Shown: positions 17,600 through 26,745, numbered from the stretch's first letter. The stretch is DNA of 64,000 nucleotides from Streptomyces phaeoluteigriseus (GCF_001896135.2 NZ_MPOH02000019.1:880501-944500); one strand, 5' to 3'. The notes: generated from the sequence alone by a model not told the origin. Numbers and translations: made by a program.

Positions 17600-17935
17600 C
17601 TACGTCAGCGTCCGATGGAGAACGGTGGCGTCGTCATGAACCTTTCCCCGTGGCCAGCAACGGCCTTAGAGGTCGTCGGCTTCGGCATGACGCACCCGAC
17701 GGATCAGCTCATCGACATCGGTCGAGGAAATGAGAGCCAAAGTCTCCTGCCACCACGTGCCGAGTTCGAAGCGGTCGACGAGGCGCGTCGCACCGTCGCT
17801 CAGCAGCGTCACGGAGGACAGAGGAGGTGGCTCGCCGAGAAGTGGAACTCCGGCCAACCGCACCGCGTTCGCCGCCGGTTCGCCCACGACCAGGGCGACC
17901 GCGCACGACGCGTCCGACCTCGGTGGGTACCCCCA
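17600..17935 (-). pseudogene. chimeric remnant: RsbW-like ATPase piece joined to a PP2C phosphatase C-terminus
   Basis: Read on the minus strand, about 17835-17935 encodes 'FWGYPPRSDASCAVALVVGE' and 'PAANAVR', the N-box region of the anti-sigma/RsbW-like ATP-binding proteins common in Streptomyces. In the same frame it passes into 'TLLSDGATRLVDRFELGTWW' and 'ELIRRVRHAEADDL', typical of the C-terminus of a PP2C-type phosphatase. An in-frame TAA at 17666-17668 is followed by 'GRCWPRGKVHDDATVLHRTLT' up to TAG at 17600-17602, clearly the original continuation. So this is a fusion of two gene scraps with a nonsense codon, not a working gene. Confidence 0.65.
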
Positions 17936-17938
17936 GAA

Positions 17939-18636
17939 CTCCAGTTCGCCGGCTACCTGGACCGCCGCCGCGAGCGGACGCCCTCCGGCCAGGTCTGTAC
18001 GCGGACGGACGTAGTTCTACGACGTCCCCGGCGGCCCTCCGGATCACCCCGAGCCGGACAGGTGGCCTGCGGCGCCGAAGCCTCGCCAGCCCCGCAATCA
18101 GGCACCCGCGCCCGCCACGGTGCCAGTGCCATTCCAGTGCCAGTGCCCGTGCCAGTGCCTGTGCCTGTGCCTGTGCCCGCCACAGCCTCCGCGCCCGCTC
18201 CGGTGCCCGCGCAGGCCGAGGCGGAAGCGGAAGCGGAGAAATCGGCCCCGCTCGCCGACGCGACCCGCAGGTCCTCGCCGTACTCGCCACCCTGCGGCGA
18301 ATCGACCCCCGGCTTGCCGTCTTCGGGCAGGAAGCCGCGCGACTGGCCCTGGCCATCTCCGAGTGGCTCGCGAACGGGCATCGACGCGATCCAGATCGCC
18401 AAACTGCTCACCGCCGGGCTCCCGGACCGTTTCCTCGCCCGTCCGGCGAGCATCCTCGCCTAGCGCCTGCGCGAGACGCCCCTGCCCGCCCCACCACGGC
18501 CGCCGGTGCCCGTCGCGGGACGTCCGGTCCTCCTCCGTTCCAGGACTGCGACGGCTGCTACCGGCCCTTCCGCGCCCAGCACCCCGGCCGCTGCCGCGAC
18601 TGCCGATCAGCCAACGATCTTCGCGCCGCAGGATGA
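17939..18636 (+). pseudogene. decayed helix-turn-helix protein with C-terminal Cys-rich motif
   Basis: Pieces in all three plus-strand frames line up with a large Streptomyces family of HTH proteins: 'LQFAGYLDRRRERTPSGQV' (end of the winged HTH), a proline/valine (PV)n linker, 'QVLAVLATLRRIDPRLAVFG', 'IQIAKLLTAGLPDRFLARPA' and the terminal 'CDGCYRPFRAQHPGRCRDC'. At least four frame changes and a TAG at 18461-18463 (a TAC expected) interrupt it, and the HTH N-terminus is absent: resemblance starts abruptly at 17939, next to the minus-strand ATPase scrap. This is real decay beyond the sporadic indels elsewhere. Confidence 0.65.
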
Positions 18637-18751
18637 TGATCGGTCCGGCACTTGCCTTCGGTGGGGTAGGCGGATGGCATGGTGTGTGGTGCCAGACGCT
18701 GCTTCCCCGCACTGTGGGAGGGAGGCACCGAACCGGGAAAGGACCGGCGAC

Positions 18752-19042
18752 ATGATCATCTTCGGGACCAAGGGATATCTGTACCAGCTCGCGATACTGA
18801 CGCTGGTGTGCGGGAGCTGCGGTAATCCGTCCGCGCACACGTTGAGGAAGCGCGTCACGAAGTTCACGCTGTTCTTCGTGCCGCTGTTCCCGATCTCCAC
18901 CAAGTACGGCACCCAGTGCACGTTCTGCGGCGCGGAGCAGAAGCTGGTGAAGGAGCAGGCCGACCACCTGGTGGCGCAGGCCGCGGGCGGTCAGGCCGGG
19001 CAGGCGTACGGGCAGCCGCAGCAGCAGCCGTACCAGTCCTGA
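18752..19042 (+). CDS. zinc-ribbon domain protein, 96 aa
   Basis: 96 aa from the ATG at 18752, preceded by AAAGGA. Two CxxC pairs ('VCGSCG' and 'CTFCGAEQ') flank a hydrophobic, possibly membrane-associated stretch ('KFTLFFVPLFPISTKYG'), the pattern of the zinc_ribbon_15 family. The C-terminus is Gln/Gly-rich. Function unknown. It faces the TIGR03943 gene convergently with an 18-base gap. Confidence 0.85.
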   Translation: MIIFGTKGYLYQLAILTLVCGSCGNPSAHTLRKRVTKFTLFFVPLFPISTKYGTQCTFCGAEQKLVKEQADHLVAQAAGGQAGQAYGQPQQQPYQS

Positions 19043-19060
19043 GTGCTCGGTTCCGCCGCC

Positions 19061-19792
19061 TCAGGTGTTCCACGTCTCGTCGTACGGATCCTTCGGGGGC
19101 GGTACCGGCCTCGCGCCGGTGACCTCGATGAACGGGATCGGGCCGTCGTTGACGGGGTCCTTCACGCGGTGCGGGGTGTAGGTGCCGGTGATCTCCAGCC
19201 AGGTGTCCGGCTGGAGTACCGGAGGGATCCGGCCGGTCAGGCCCACCTTGACCGGCTGGGCGTCCGCCGCGCAGCAGTTGAGCGCCATGCGGACCAGGTA
19301 CGGGGTGCCGTCGCGGTCCAGCGCCAGGAAGCCGGTGAGCCGGATGCGGCGGCCGGTGAGCGTACGGCCGTCGTCGTAGACCGCGCGGCCCGCGTAGTCG
19401 ACCACGCTGAGGCGGAGGTCGCCCGCGGCCGGGAGCGCCGGGTACGCCAGGGGCTCCTGGAGCGACGTACCGGTGCGGGTGGCGCTGTACGAGCCGAGGG
19501 CCGGCGGGGCCACCAGGATCAGGGCGAGGAGGGGGAGGACGAGGAGCCAGGAGACGCGGGGTTCGGGGTGGGCGGGAGCCGCGCTGGGGGTGGTAGCGGT
19601 TTCTCCGTGGCTCGTCGCGCGCCATTCGTACCAGGCCGTCGCCAGTGCCGTCGCGATGAGGACCGCGCCCGCCGCCAGGAGCAGGGGTTGCAGGCCCGCC
19701 TTCACGTACCGCAGATAGAGGTCGGTCGTGCCCGCGTGCAGCAGGCTCGCGCCGAGGAGGAACAGGACCGCTGACTGGGCCTGACGGTTCAC
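19061..19792 (-). CDS. TIGR03943 family membrane protein (YcgQ-like, partner of permease)
   Basis: 243 aa with four hydrophobic segments in the first 110 residues and a soluble C-terminal domain containing 'LTGFLALDRDGTPYLVRMAL' and 'NCCAADAQPVKVGL'. The paired cysteines are conserved in the family. Homologues (B. subtilis YcgQ) are always next to a DUF318 permease, as here, where the two genes overlap by ATGA (19789-19792). In some bacteria the pair is under Zur control; I see no clear Zur box upstream. Substrate unknown. Confidence 0.85.
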   Translation of the reverse strand: MNRQAQSAVLFLLGASLLHAGTTDLYLRYVKAGLQPLLLAAGAVLIATALATAWYEWRATSHGETATTPSAAPAHPEPRVSWLLVLPLLALILVAPPALGSYSATRTGTSLQEPLAYPALPAAGDLRLSVVDYAGRAVYDDGRTLTGRRIRLTGFLALDRDGTPYLVRMALNCCAADAQPVKVGLTGRIPPVLQPDTWLEITGTYTPHRVKDPVNDGPIPFIEVTGARPVPPPKDPYDETWNT

Positions 19793-20889
19793 AGGAACAC
19801 CGCCCCGGTCAGGACCGCTCCGCCGATCGCCAGCACGAAGGTGGCGGGCGCGAAGCGGAAGGCGAAGCCACGGCCGAACGTACCCGCCTGCATCGCGAAC
19901 AGTTTCAGGTCGATCATCGGACCGACCACCAGGAACGCCAGCCGGGCCGTCAGCGAGAACTGGGTCAGCGACGCCGCCACGAACGCGTCCGCCTCCGAAC
20001 AGATCGACAGGACCACCGCCAGCACCGCCAGCGCCAGCACCGCCACCACCGGGTTGTCGGCCGCCGCTCGCAGCCAGTGCTCCGGGGCCACCGCCTTCAG
20101 CGTCGCCGCCGCCATCGCGCCCACCACCAGGAACCCGCCCGCGTGCATCACGTCATGCCGGGTCGAGTCCCAGAACGCCTCGCCCTTGCTCTGGCTCTCG
20201 TGCCGCCCGTGGGCCGGTGGACGCATCCAGTCCGTGCGCCCCAGGCGGTGCCACAGCCAGCCCATCGCGCACGCCACCAGCAGACTCGCCACGAAGCGGG
20301 CCAGGACCATCTCCGGGTTGCGCGGGAACGCCACCGCCGTCGCCGTCAGCACGATCGGGTTGATCGCCGGGGCCGAGAGAAGGAACGCGAGCGCCGCCGC
20401 GGGAGTCACACCACGGCGCACCAGCGCACCCGCGACCGGTACGGACGCGCACTCGCAGCCCGGCAGGACCGCGCCTGCCAGGCCGGCCACCGGGACCACC
20501 AGCGCGGGGTGGCGGGGCAGGGCGCGGGCGAAGAAGGACGGGGGGACGTACACCGCGATCGCCGCCGACAGCAGGACACCCAGGACGAGGAACGGCAGCG
20601 CCTGGATCATCACCGCCACGAACACCGTCGTCCACGTCTGCATCACCGGGGCGGCGAGGGCGCGGCGCAACGGTGACTGCAGCAGCACCATGAGGAGCAG
20701 GAGGAGGGTGAGGGCCAGGGGGGAGGTCAGACGGCGGGGGGTGGGGGCCGCCGGCCCATCGCCCCCGGTCGGCGTGCCCGGCCCGGTCGGCGTGCCCGGC
20801 CCGGTCGGGGAGCCCGGCCCGGTCGGCGTGTCCGGCCTGTTCCGGGCCTTTTCGGTTGTGGCCACGGGTGGGGCACCTCCGGGTTCCAT
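19789..20889 (-). CDS. permease (DUF318/UPF0718 family, YcgR-like)
   Basis: 366 aa. A disordered N-terminus with (P)TGPG repeats (encoded by 18-bp DNA repeats at about 20764-20835) is followed by eight or so membrane segments. Conserved permease motifs are 'LPGCECASVPVAGALVRRG', 'SAPAINPIVLTATAVAF' and 'ICSEADAFVAASL', each carrying the cysteine or acidic residue typical of the family. It probably forms a transport unit with the coupled TIGR03943 protein. The exact start within the first 50 residues is uncertain. Confidence 0.88.
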   Translation of the reverse strand: MEPGGAPPVATTEKARNRPDTPTGPGSPTGPGTPTGPGTPTGGDGPAAPTPRRLTSPLALTLLLLLMVLLQSPLRRALAAPVMQTWTTVFVAVMIQALPFLVLGVLLSAAIAVYVPPSFFARALPRHPALVVPVAGLAGAVLPGCECASVPVAGALVRRGVTPAAALAFLLSAPAINPIVLTATAVAFPRNPEMVLARFVASLLVACAMGWLWHRLGRTDWMRPPAHGRHESQSKGEAFWDSTRHDVMHAGGFLVVGAMAAATLKAVAPEHWLRAAADNPVVAVLALAVLAVVLSICSEADAFVAASLTQFSLTARLAFLVVGPMIDLKLFAMQAGTFGRGFAFRFAPATFVLAIGGAVLTGAVFL

Positions 20890-20993
20890 GGGTCTCCCTC
20901 CCCGCTCATACGGGCCTGCGGCTCGGCCCGTTCAGGTCTCGTATGGAACCATCCCGTGGAACCACCCCTCCCGCTGAGGCAGTCTTTCCCCTC

Positions 20994-21239
20994 GTGGCTG
21001 GTCTACCGAATCAGAGTCCGGCGCCGGGCGAGTCCGGCGCACACATGGTGGTGTGCGGCGACGACGGGCTCGCGCACCGGCTGGCCGCGGAGCTGCGTGG
21101 CGTGTACGAGGAACAGGTCACGCTCGTCGTACCGCCCTCCGAACGGACGGTACGGCCGCCGGTCGTGGGGCGGGCCCGTGCGGTGTCCGCCGCGCTGCTC
21201 GACCGGGTGGTGAGCGCGGCCGTCGAATCGGGCTGCCGC
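20994..21239 (+). pseudogene. N-terminal fragment of a TrkA-N/potassium-channel-like NAD-binding protein
   Basis: The frame from the GTG at 20994 encodes 'HMVVCGDDGLAHRLAAELRG' followed by 'EQVTLVVPPSE' and 'VVGRARAVSAALLDRV', which I recognise as the N-terminal Rossmann nucleotide-binding region of a long Streptomyces TrkA-N-type protein. The rest of the protein, several hundred residues, is missing: after about 21239 the sequence becomes G/C-rich repeats. It is the stump of a deleted gene. Confidence is limited because only about 80 residues remain. Confidence 0.5.
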
Positions 21240-21579
21240 CGGGAACGGGGGCGGGGCGGGGGCGGCCTCCGGGTTCGGGGACGGGGGGTAGTTCTTCTCG
21301 CCCCCGCCGCCCCTACCCGTCCCATCCCCAGGGGCTTCGCCCCTTCGACCCCGCCAGGGGCTCCGCCCCTGGACCCGGGCCGCCGTGTGCCAAGACCGAG
21401 TCCAACACCCCCGCGGGCCCGCCCCGCATCCCGGCGGGGACTGCGTCCCCTTGTCGGCCCTGAACGGGCCTCGCCCCCAAACGCCCGCCGGACGGGCCGG
21501 GTGGGCAGGGGCAAGGCACTCCGACCGCAAGCGACCTACGCCCGCGCGCCCCCCAACCAGCCCCGCACACGCCTCGTCC
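21240..21579. repeat. intergenic repeat-rich region with REP-like hairpins
   Basis: 340 bases without a gene. AGGGGCTTCGCCCCT (21330-21344) and CCAGGGGCTCCGCCCCTGG (21354-21372) are near-identical small palindromes of the kind scattered in Streptomyces intergenic DNA. At 21571-21599, running into the S9 peptidase stop, is a copy of the widespread GCCTCGTCCTCAAGCGCC element. This looks like the scar of the deletion that truncated the gene before it. Confidence 0.55.
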
Positions 21580-23412
21580 TCAAGCGCCCGACGGGTCGGA
21601 GGGGAGGTGTTGCTTTGCGAAGTTCAGTTCCAGGGCTACCTGTTTGATGCGTTCGTCCACTACCAGGGAGCCGTGGCCCGCGTCGTAACGGTAGACCTCG
21701 TGGAGGGCTCCTCTTGCTTGCAGGCGGGTCACGTAGTTGTCGATCTGGCGGATGGGGCAGCGGGGGTCGTTGACGCCGGCCGAGATGTAGACGGGGGCCT
21801 TCACCTCGTCGACGTAGGTGAGAGGGGAGGATGCCTCGAAGCGGTCCGGGACCTCTTCGGGGGTGCCGCCCAGGAGGGTGCGGTCCATGGCCTTCAGGGC
21901 TTCCATCTCGTCGTCGTAGGCCGCGACGTAGTCGGCGACCGGGACCGCCGCGATGCCCAGGGCCCACGCCTCGGGCTGGGTGCCCAGGCCGAGGAGGGTG
22001 AGGTAGCCGCCCCAGGAGCCGCCGGTGAGGATCAGGCGGTCGGGGTCGGCGAGGCCCGAGGTGACCGCCCATTCGCGGACGGCGGCGATGTCCTCCAGCT
22101 CGATCAGGCCCACCCGGTGCTTCAGGGCGTCCGTCCAGGCGCGGCCGTAGCCGGTGGAGCCGCGGTAGTTCACGCGGACGACCGCGTAGCCGTGGTCGAC
22201 CCAGGCCGCGGGGCCGGCCGCGAAGGAGTCGCTGTCGTGCCAGGTGGGGCCGCCGTGGATGTCGAACACGGTGGGGAGCGGGCCCGTCGCGCCCGCCGGC
22301 TTCTGGACCAGGGCGTGGATGCGACCGCCGGGGCCCTCCACCCACACGTCCTCCACCGGCACCGAGCCGGGGGACTTCATGCCGGGCGGGTCGAGGACCG
22401 GCTCGCCCGTCGTCGAGCGGACGGTGGGCGGCTCGGCCGCCGAGGACCACAGGTACTCGACGCTGCCGTCGGGGCGGGCCGTCGCGCTGGAGACCGTGCC
22501 CGGCGGGGTCGGTACGCGCACGAGTTCCCGGCTCGTCAGGTCGTAGCGGAACAGTTCGCTGCGGGCCTCGAAGCCGTGCGAGACGAGGAGCCCGGAGCCG
22601 TCCGGGTACCACTCCGCGCCCACGTCGCCCGGCAGGTCGAGGGCCAGGTCGGTCTGCTCGCCGGTCGCCACGTCCCAGACCAGCGGCTCCCAGCGGCCCC
22701 GGCGCTGGTGGCCGATGAGCAGGCGGGTGTCGCCGTCGACGGGGGCGAAGCCCAGCACCTCCAGGCCCAGCTCCCGCGTGCCGCCCTCGGTGTCGTCCAG
22801 CTCGGCCACCGTGGAGCCGTCGGGGCGCAGGACGCGCAGCGCGGAGTGCATCGCGTCGCCGTGCTCGGTGTGCTCGATCACGATCAGCGTGCCGTCGTGG
22901 GACAGGTCGCCGACGCCCGCCGACTCGCGGTGGCGGTACAGCTCCACCGGTGCCTCGCCGAACCGCGCCACATGGATCGTCGTACCGTCCTCGTCCGTCG
23001 AGCGGCCCACCACGGCCGTACGGCCGTCTCTGCCCAGGGCCAGGCCCGCCGGGTAGGAGGGGTCGAGGCCCGGGGTCGCCAGTTCGTCCTCGCCGCCCGT
23101 GAAGGGCTGGCGGCGCCAGACACCGAACTCGTCGCCGTCCTTGTCGTCGAACCACCAGATCCAGGCGCCGTCCGGGGAGAGCACGCCGTCCGTCGTGCCG
23201 TTGGCCCGGTTCGTCACCTGGCGCTGTTCGCCGGTGGACCGGTCCCAGGCGTACAGCTCGTACGTCCCTGTCGCGTTCGACACGAACAGGGCGTGGTCCG
23301 GAGCGTCCTGCGCCCAGTCGGGCAGCGACACCCGGGGTGCCCTGAAACGCTTCTCCCAGTCCGGCATGTCCTCGTACCGCTGCGGCGCGGCGGACCCGTT
23401 GCTCTCAGTCAT
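21580..23412 (-). CDS. S9 family prolyl oligopeptidase-type peptidase
   Basis: 610 aa from the ATG at 23410-23412; a longer frame to 23517 has no resemblance. Residues 30-370 form a WD/PD40-type beta-propeller. The C-terminal alpha/beta hydrolase domain has the nucleophile serine in GGSWGGY, the aspartate in 'AGVNDPRCP' and the histidine in 'YDAGHGS'. There is no signal peptide, so it is likely cytoplasmic, cleaving short peptides or acyl-peptides. Its stop codon is supplied by an intergenic repeat element. SURF1 is divergent upstream. Confidence 0.92.
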   Translation of the reverse strand: MTESNGSAAPQRYEDMPDWEKRFRAPRVSLPDWAQDAPDHALFVSNATGTYELYAWDRSTGEQRQVTNRANGTTDGVLSPDGAWIWWFDDKDGDEFGVWRRQPFTGGEDELATPGLDPSYPAGLALGRDGRTAVVGRSTDEDGTTIHVARFGEAPVELYRHRESAGVGDLSHDGTLIVIEHTEHGDAMHSALRVLRPDGSTVAELDDTEGGTRELGLEVLGFAPVDGDTRLLIGHQRRGRWEPLVWDVATGEQTDLALDLPGDVGAEWYPDGSGLLVSHGFEARSELFRYDLTSRELVRVPTPPGTVSSATARPDGSVEYLWSSAAEPPTVRSTTGEPVLDPPGMKSPGSVPVEDVWVEGPGGRIHALVQKPAGATGPLPTVFDIHGGPTWHDSDSFAAGPAAWVDHGYAVVRVNYRGSTGYGRAWTDALKHRVGLIELEDIAAVREWAVTSGLADPDRLILTGGSWGGYLTLLGLGTQPEAWALGIAAVPVADYVAAYDDEMEALKAMDRTLLGGTPEEVPDRFEASSPLTYVDEVKAPVYISAGVNDPRCPIRQIDNYVTRLQARGALHEVYRYDAGHGSLVVDERIKQVALELNFAKQHLPSDPSGA

Positions 23413-23463
23413 GGCCCCATAGTGCCCGCCTCCGCCGACATCGGAGCACCACGGCCCCCAGCC

Positions 23464-23490
23464 TGTGGACAACCCTCGCCCTGTGGAGAA
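23464..23490. promoter_or_regulatory. pair of DnaA-box-like sequences
   Basis: TGTGGACAA at 23464-23472 is the exact complement of the Streptomyces DnaA box TTGTCCACA, and TGTGGAGAA at 23482-23490 differs by one base, 18 bases on. They lie in the divergent S9 peptidase/SURF1 promoter. Binding is not shown. Confidence 0.4.
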
Positions 23491-23547
23491 CTTCTTCACC
23501 CACCCCCAGGGGCCCACCGCCGTGTTGCGCCCCGTACCGTTGTCGGC

Positions 23548-24444
23548 GTGTACCGGTTTCTGCTGACGCCCCGCTGGTGGGGGATCAACGTCTTCGTACT
23601 GCTGGCCATCCCCTTCTGTGTGTACATGGGGTCCTGGCAGCTGAGCCGGTTCGAGGCGCGCGTGGACGACCAGCGCACCGCCGAGGCGCAGGCCGACTCG
23701 GCCCGTACGGAGGCGCCGCGCCCGCTGGCGGAGATGCTGCCCGTGGACAAGGCCACGTCCGGCAAGCGGGTCACCGCGAGCGGGCGGTACGGCGAGCAGT
23801 TGCTGGTCCCGGACCGCGAGCTGGACGGTCGGCGGGGTTTCTACGTGCTGACGCTGCTGCGCACCGACGGCGGCAAGACCCTGCCCGTGGTGCGCGGCTG
23901 GCTGCCCGGTACGGCCGATGCCGCCAAGGCCCCGGCCCCGCCGGCCGGCGAGGTCGGTGTCATCGGCGCACTCCAGGCGTCCGAGACGCCCGGGGACAAC
24001 GGGGTGAGCGCGCAGGGCGGCCTGCCCCGCGGCCAGACCGGCGCGATCAGCACGGCCTCGCTGGTCAACCTCGTCGACGACGACCTGTACGACGCCTGGG
24101 TCACCCTCGACACCGCCGACTCGGGGATGACGGCGGTGCCCGCGAGTGCGCCGAGCGGCACCGGGCTGGACCTGAAGGCGTTCCAGAACCTCGGCTACAC
24201 CGGTGAGTGGTTCGTGTTCGCCGGCTTCGTGGTGTTCATGTGGTTCCGGCTGTTGCGCCGCGAGATCGAGTTCGCGCGGGACGCGGAGCTGGGGATCGTC
24301 GAGCCCGACGCCCTCGCGTCACCGGCCTCCGCGTCACCGGCCTCCGCGTCACCGGCCTCCGCGTCACCGGCCTCCGGGTCGGCCGCTGCCTCGGCCGCGG
24401 CCGATCAGGACACCGACGTGGAAGCCAGCACGCCCGTCCGGTAG
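23548..24444 (+). CDS. SURF1 family cytochrome oxidase biogenesis protein
   Basis: 298 aa from a GTG at 23548. An N-terminal membrane segment ('VFVLLAIPFCVYMGSWQLSR') and a C-terminal one ('WFVFAGFVVFMWFRLL') enclose an external domain with 'VTASGRY' and 'FYVLTLLRTDGGKTLPVVRG', the SURF1 layout. It assists haem-copper oxidase assembly in the membrane. The C-terminal tail contains four copies of ASPAS encoded by a 15-bp tandem repeat. The last 40 bases overlap the 3' end of the convergent sigma-partner gene. Confidence 0.88.
   Translation: MYRFLLTPRWWGINVFVLLAIPFCVYMGSWQLSRFEARVDDQRTAEAQADSARTEAPRPLAEMLPVDKATSGKRVTASGRYGEQLLVPDRELDGRRGFYVLTLLRTDGGKTLPVVRGWLPGTADAAKAPAPPAGEVGVIGALQASETPGDNGVSAQGGLPRGQTGAISTASLVNLVDDDLYDAWVTLDTADSGMTAVPASAPSGTGLDLKAFQNLGYTGEWFVFAGFVVFMWFRLLRREIEFARDAELGIVEPDALASPASASPASASPASASPASGSAAASAAADQDTDVEASTPVR
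24316..24375 (+). repeat. 15-bp tandem repeat, four copies, inside the SURF1 gene
   Basis: GCGTCACCGGCCTCC is repeated four times without a mismatch, encoding ASPAS units in the tail of SURF1. Being a multiple of three, changes in copy number would keep the frame. Confidence 0.9.
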
Positions 24445-25611
24445 ACCGTTCCGGCGCACGCGTTCGACACCGTCGCGCTCGCCGTCGGGGAGCCGCCCTC
24501 CGCGGTGTACGTCACCAGGACACTGCCGTCGACCGTGCCATCCTCGGTGAACGTCTGCGGGGACGTGCCGGTGGCTCCGCCGGTCGTGCCGGTCGTGGTG
24601 CCGGTCTGCTCGCTCGGGGAGGGGGCCGGGGAGGAGGAGGGGCCGCCGGTGTCGCCGCCGTTGCTGGTGCCGCCGGTGGTGGGGCAGGTCTCGGAGGGGA
24701 CCCAGGCGAACTTCACGTCGTAGGCCGAGCCCGGGGCGAGGACAGCTGGGAGACGTAGAGGGAGGGGTCGGGCAGGCCCGCCGCCGCGTCGCCGGAGGTG
24801 TGCTCGACGAGGCTGATCTTCGCGGGGTCGGCGGCGCCCTGGGGACTGGGCGTCACGGACACGCTCCCGCCGACGGCGCAGCCGCGGTCGGAGACATTGA
24901 CGACGCGGAAGGTGCCGTAGACGATGCCGGCCGAGTCGGGGACCTCGACGGCGGCGCTGGACTCGCCGAGCTGGGACGTGGTGCAGGCGGGGGCGTCGGC
25001 CGGGGAGGTGGTGGCGGGGCCGGTGCCGGCGGCGGAGCCGGTCGCGCTGCCGGAGTCCTTCTGGCCGGCGGCGTTCTCGGTGCTGTTCGCGTCCGGGCGG
25101 CCGGTGGTGCCGGCGGGGCCGCCGACCTCGCCGGAGGAGTCGCCGTCGGGGCCCTTGTCCGCATCGGTGCCGCCCTGGGCCTGGGAGGCCTGGCCGGCGA
25201 TGGAGGGGTTGGCGTCGGAGCCGCCGGAGTTGGAGACGTGCAGCAGGGCGGGGACGGCGGTGCCGACGAAGAGGGCCGCGGCGGCCATCCCGACGGCGGC
25301 CTGGCGCTTGCGGGCCGGCGGGCGGGGACGGCCCGCCGGAGGTGGTCCAGCGCCCCGTCGACCGGCTCCATCTCCTGGACCGCCTGGTGCAGCATCCGGC
25401 GCAGTGCCAGCTCGTCCGAGTCGAGCCCTTCGGGGCTCTGGTCGTCGAGGTGGTCGTTCACAGTTCCGTTCCCAGCGTGTGGTTGCTTCGGCTCTTGCTT
25501 GTACGGCAGCGGCAGCGGCGTCGGCGGCGCCGCCGTCGGGTCGTGCGACGCGTACGGCTCGTGCCGCTCGCGTGCGTCCCCTCCGTCGGGTTCCTCGCCT
25601 CGCGCGCTCAC
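24405..25611 (-). pseudogene. membrane-anchored partner of the SigE-family sigma factor, two frameshifts
   Basis: Starts at a GTG (25609-25611) overlapping the sigma factor stop (GTGA). Reconstructed, it has a cytoplasmic N-terminus with 'DELALRRMLHQAVQEMEPVD', a single membrane segment 'AALFVGTAVPALLHV' and a long Ser/Thr/Gly-rich extracytoplasmic part with four cysteines. The coupling and topology suggest an anti-sigma-like or sensor partner, though no known anti-sigma domain is evident. The frame changes near 25315 and again near 24736, each explained by one missing base in a G/C run. The stop lies inside the SURF1 gene (40-base convergent overlap). Confidence 0.75.
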
Positions 25612-26276
25612 GCCGCCGCTCCCATGGCGACGCGCAGGGCGGCGATGCCGCGCGAACCGTAGGCCTTGACCGAGCCGATCGAGACGCCGAGCGTCTCCGC
25701 GACCTGGGCCTCGGTCATGTCGGCGAAGTAGCGCAGGACGAGGACCTCGCGCTGGCGGCGCTGGAGGCCCTTCATCGCCTGGATGAGGGAGTCGCGCTCC
25801 AGCAGGTCGTAGGCGCCCTCCTCCGCGCTGGCCATGTCCGGCATCGGCTTGGAGAGCAGCTTCAGGCCGAGGATGCGGCGGCGCAGGGCGGAACGGGAGA
25901 GGTTGACGACGGTCTGGCGGAGGTAGGCAAGGGTCTTCTCCGGGTCGCGGACGCGTTTGCGCGCGGAGTGGACGCGGATGAAGGCCTCCTGGACGACGTC
26001 CTCGCAGGAGGCGGTGTCGTCGAGGAGGAGGGCGGCGAGACCGAGGAGCGAGCGGTAGTGGGCCCGGTAGGTCTCGGTCAGGTGGTCGACGGTGGTGCCG
26101 GCGGCGGCCACCTCGTCGGTGTCACGCTGGCTGGGTACGCGGGCGGGCCGCGCTGCGGGCATGGGCGCGATCACCGGCATGCCGCCGGGCGCGCCGGGCA
26201 TGCGGGGTCGGAGGGCGCCGCGGGGCGGCCGTAGGGCCGTGCCGCGGGTCGCCGGGAAGTCGAGTACCTCTGCCAC
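25608..26276 (-). CDS. SigE-family RNA polymerase sigma factor (ECF type)
   Basis: 222 aa. A disordered N-terminus of about 60 residues precedes region 2 ('LTETYRAHYRSLLGLAALLL', 'CEDVVQEAFIRVH') and region 4 ('LQRRQREVLVLRYFADMTEA', 'QVAETLGVSIGSVKAYGSRG'). It belongs to the actinobacterial SigE-like group within the ECF sigma factors. The coupled membrane protein downstream presumably controls it. The upstream 260 bases are its likely promoter region. Target genes unknown. Confidence 0.9.
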   Translation of the reverse strand: MAEVLDFPATRGTALRPPRGALRPRMPGAPGGMPVIAPMPAARPARVPSQRDTDEVAAAGTTVDHLTETYRAHYRSLLGLAALLLDDTASCEDVVQEAFIRVHSARKRVRDPEKTLAYLRQTVVNLSRSALRRRILGLKLLSKPMPDMASAEEGAYDLLERDSLIQAMKGLQRRQREVLVLRYFADMTEAQVAETLGVSIGSVKAYGSRGIAALRVAMGAAA

Positions 26277-26745
26277 GCCTGTTGGACACGCTCACCCCCC
26301 TCGGGGTTGTACGTGCCGGCCGTGAGTTTCGCGCCGGACGACGGAAGGTCCGCCCGCGCCTGTGTCCCGGACGCCTGTCTCGCACCCGCCGGCAGCCGCC
26401 CGGACGGCGTCTCCCATGCCCTCATGTGTCCCGCTCTTCCCCTGTATGCCATCTGAACGGGCGTCCCCACGCCCCGATCCGGCGTCCCCGTACGCCGTGA
26501 TCACCCGACCGCGCACCCGCGAAGGGGTGACCGCAAAGACGCTCCCCGCGCTCCGCGTGGTTGCGGAGGGCGGGGAGGAATCCTCGGGTGAATCTTCGAA
26601 CCTTGTAAGTGTCCGCTACAAGTGGTTGCGGCCGTCGACCGTCTCACACCTCTGTGCAATAGATCCTACAAACGCGGTGGCGTCTGGCCAGGGAATTTAC
26701 GGTCACCGGTCCCTGCCCCGCCAAGGGCCGCACCCGCCGCGGTCG
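26277..26745. other. intergenic region between asd and the sigma factor gene
   Basis: 469 bases without a gene. It holds the terminator at 26543-26576 and, at 26602-26622, CTTGTA and TACAAG half-sites separated by 9 bases in a relatively A/T-rich patch that may hold the sigma gene promoter. No coding frame is supported. Confidence 0.55.
26543..26576 (-). terminator. hairpin terminator after asd
   Basis: TCCCCGC plus CTCCGC (26543-26556, one mismatch) pair with GCGGAG plus GCGGGGA (26563-26576) around a 6-base loop. On the minus strand it is followed by GCGTCTTT. It is 170 bases after the asd stop. Confidence 0.6.

Noticed and set aside
21385..24444. Long plus-strand open frame of about 1019 codons
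   Set aside because: Only the last 298 codons are SURF1; the rest is antisense to the S9 peptidase and lacks family resemblance.
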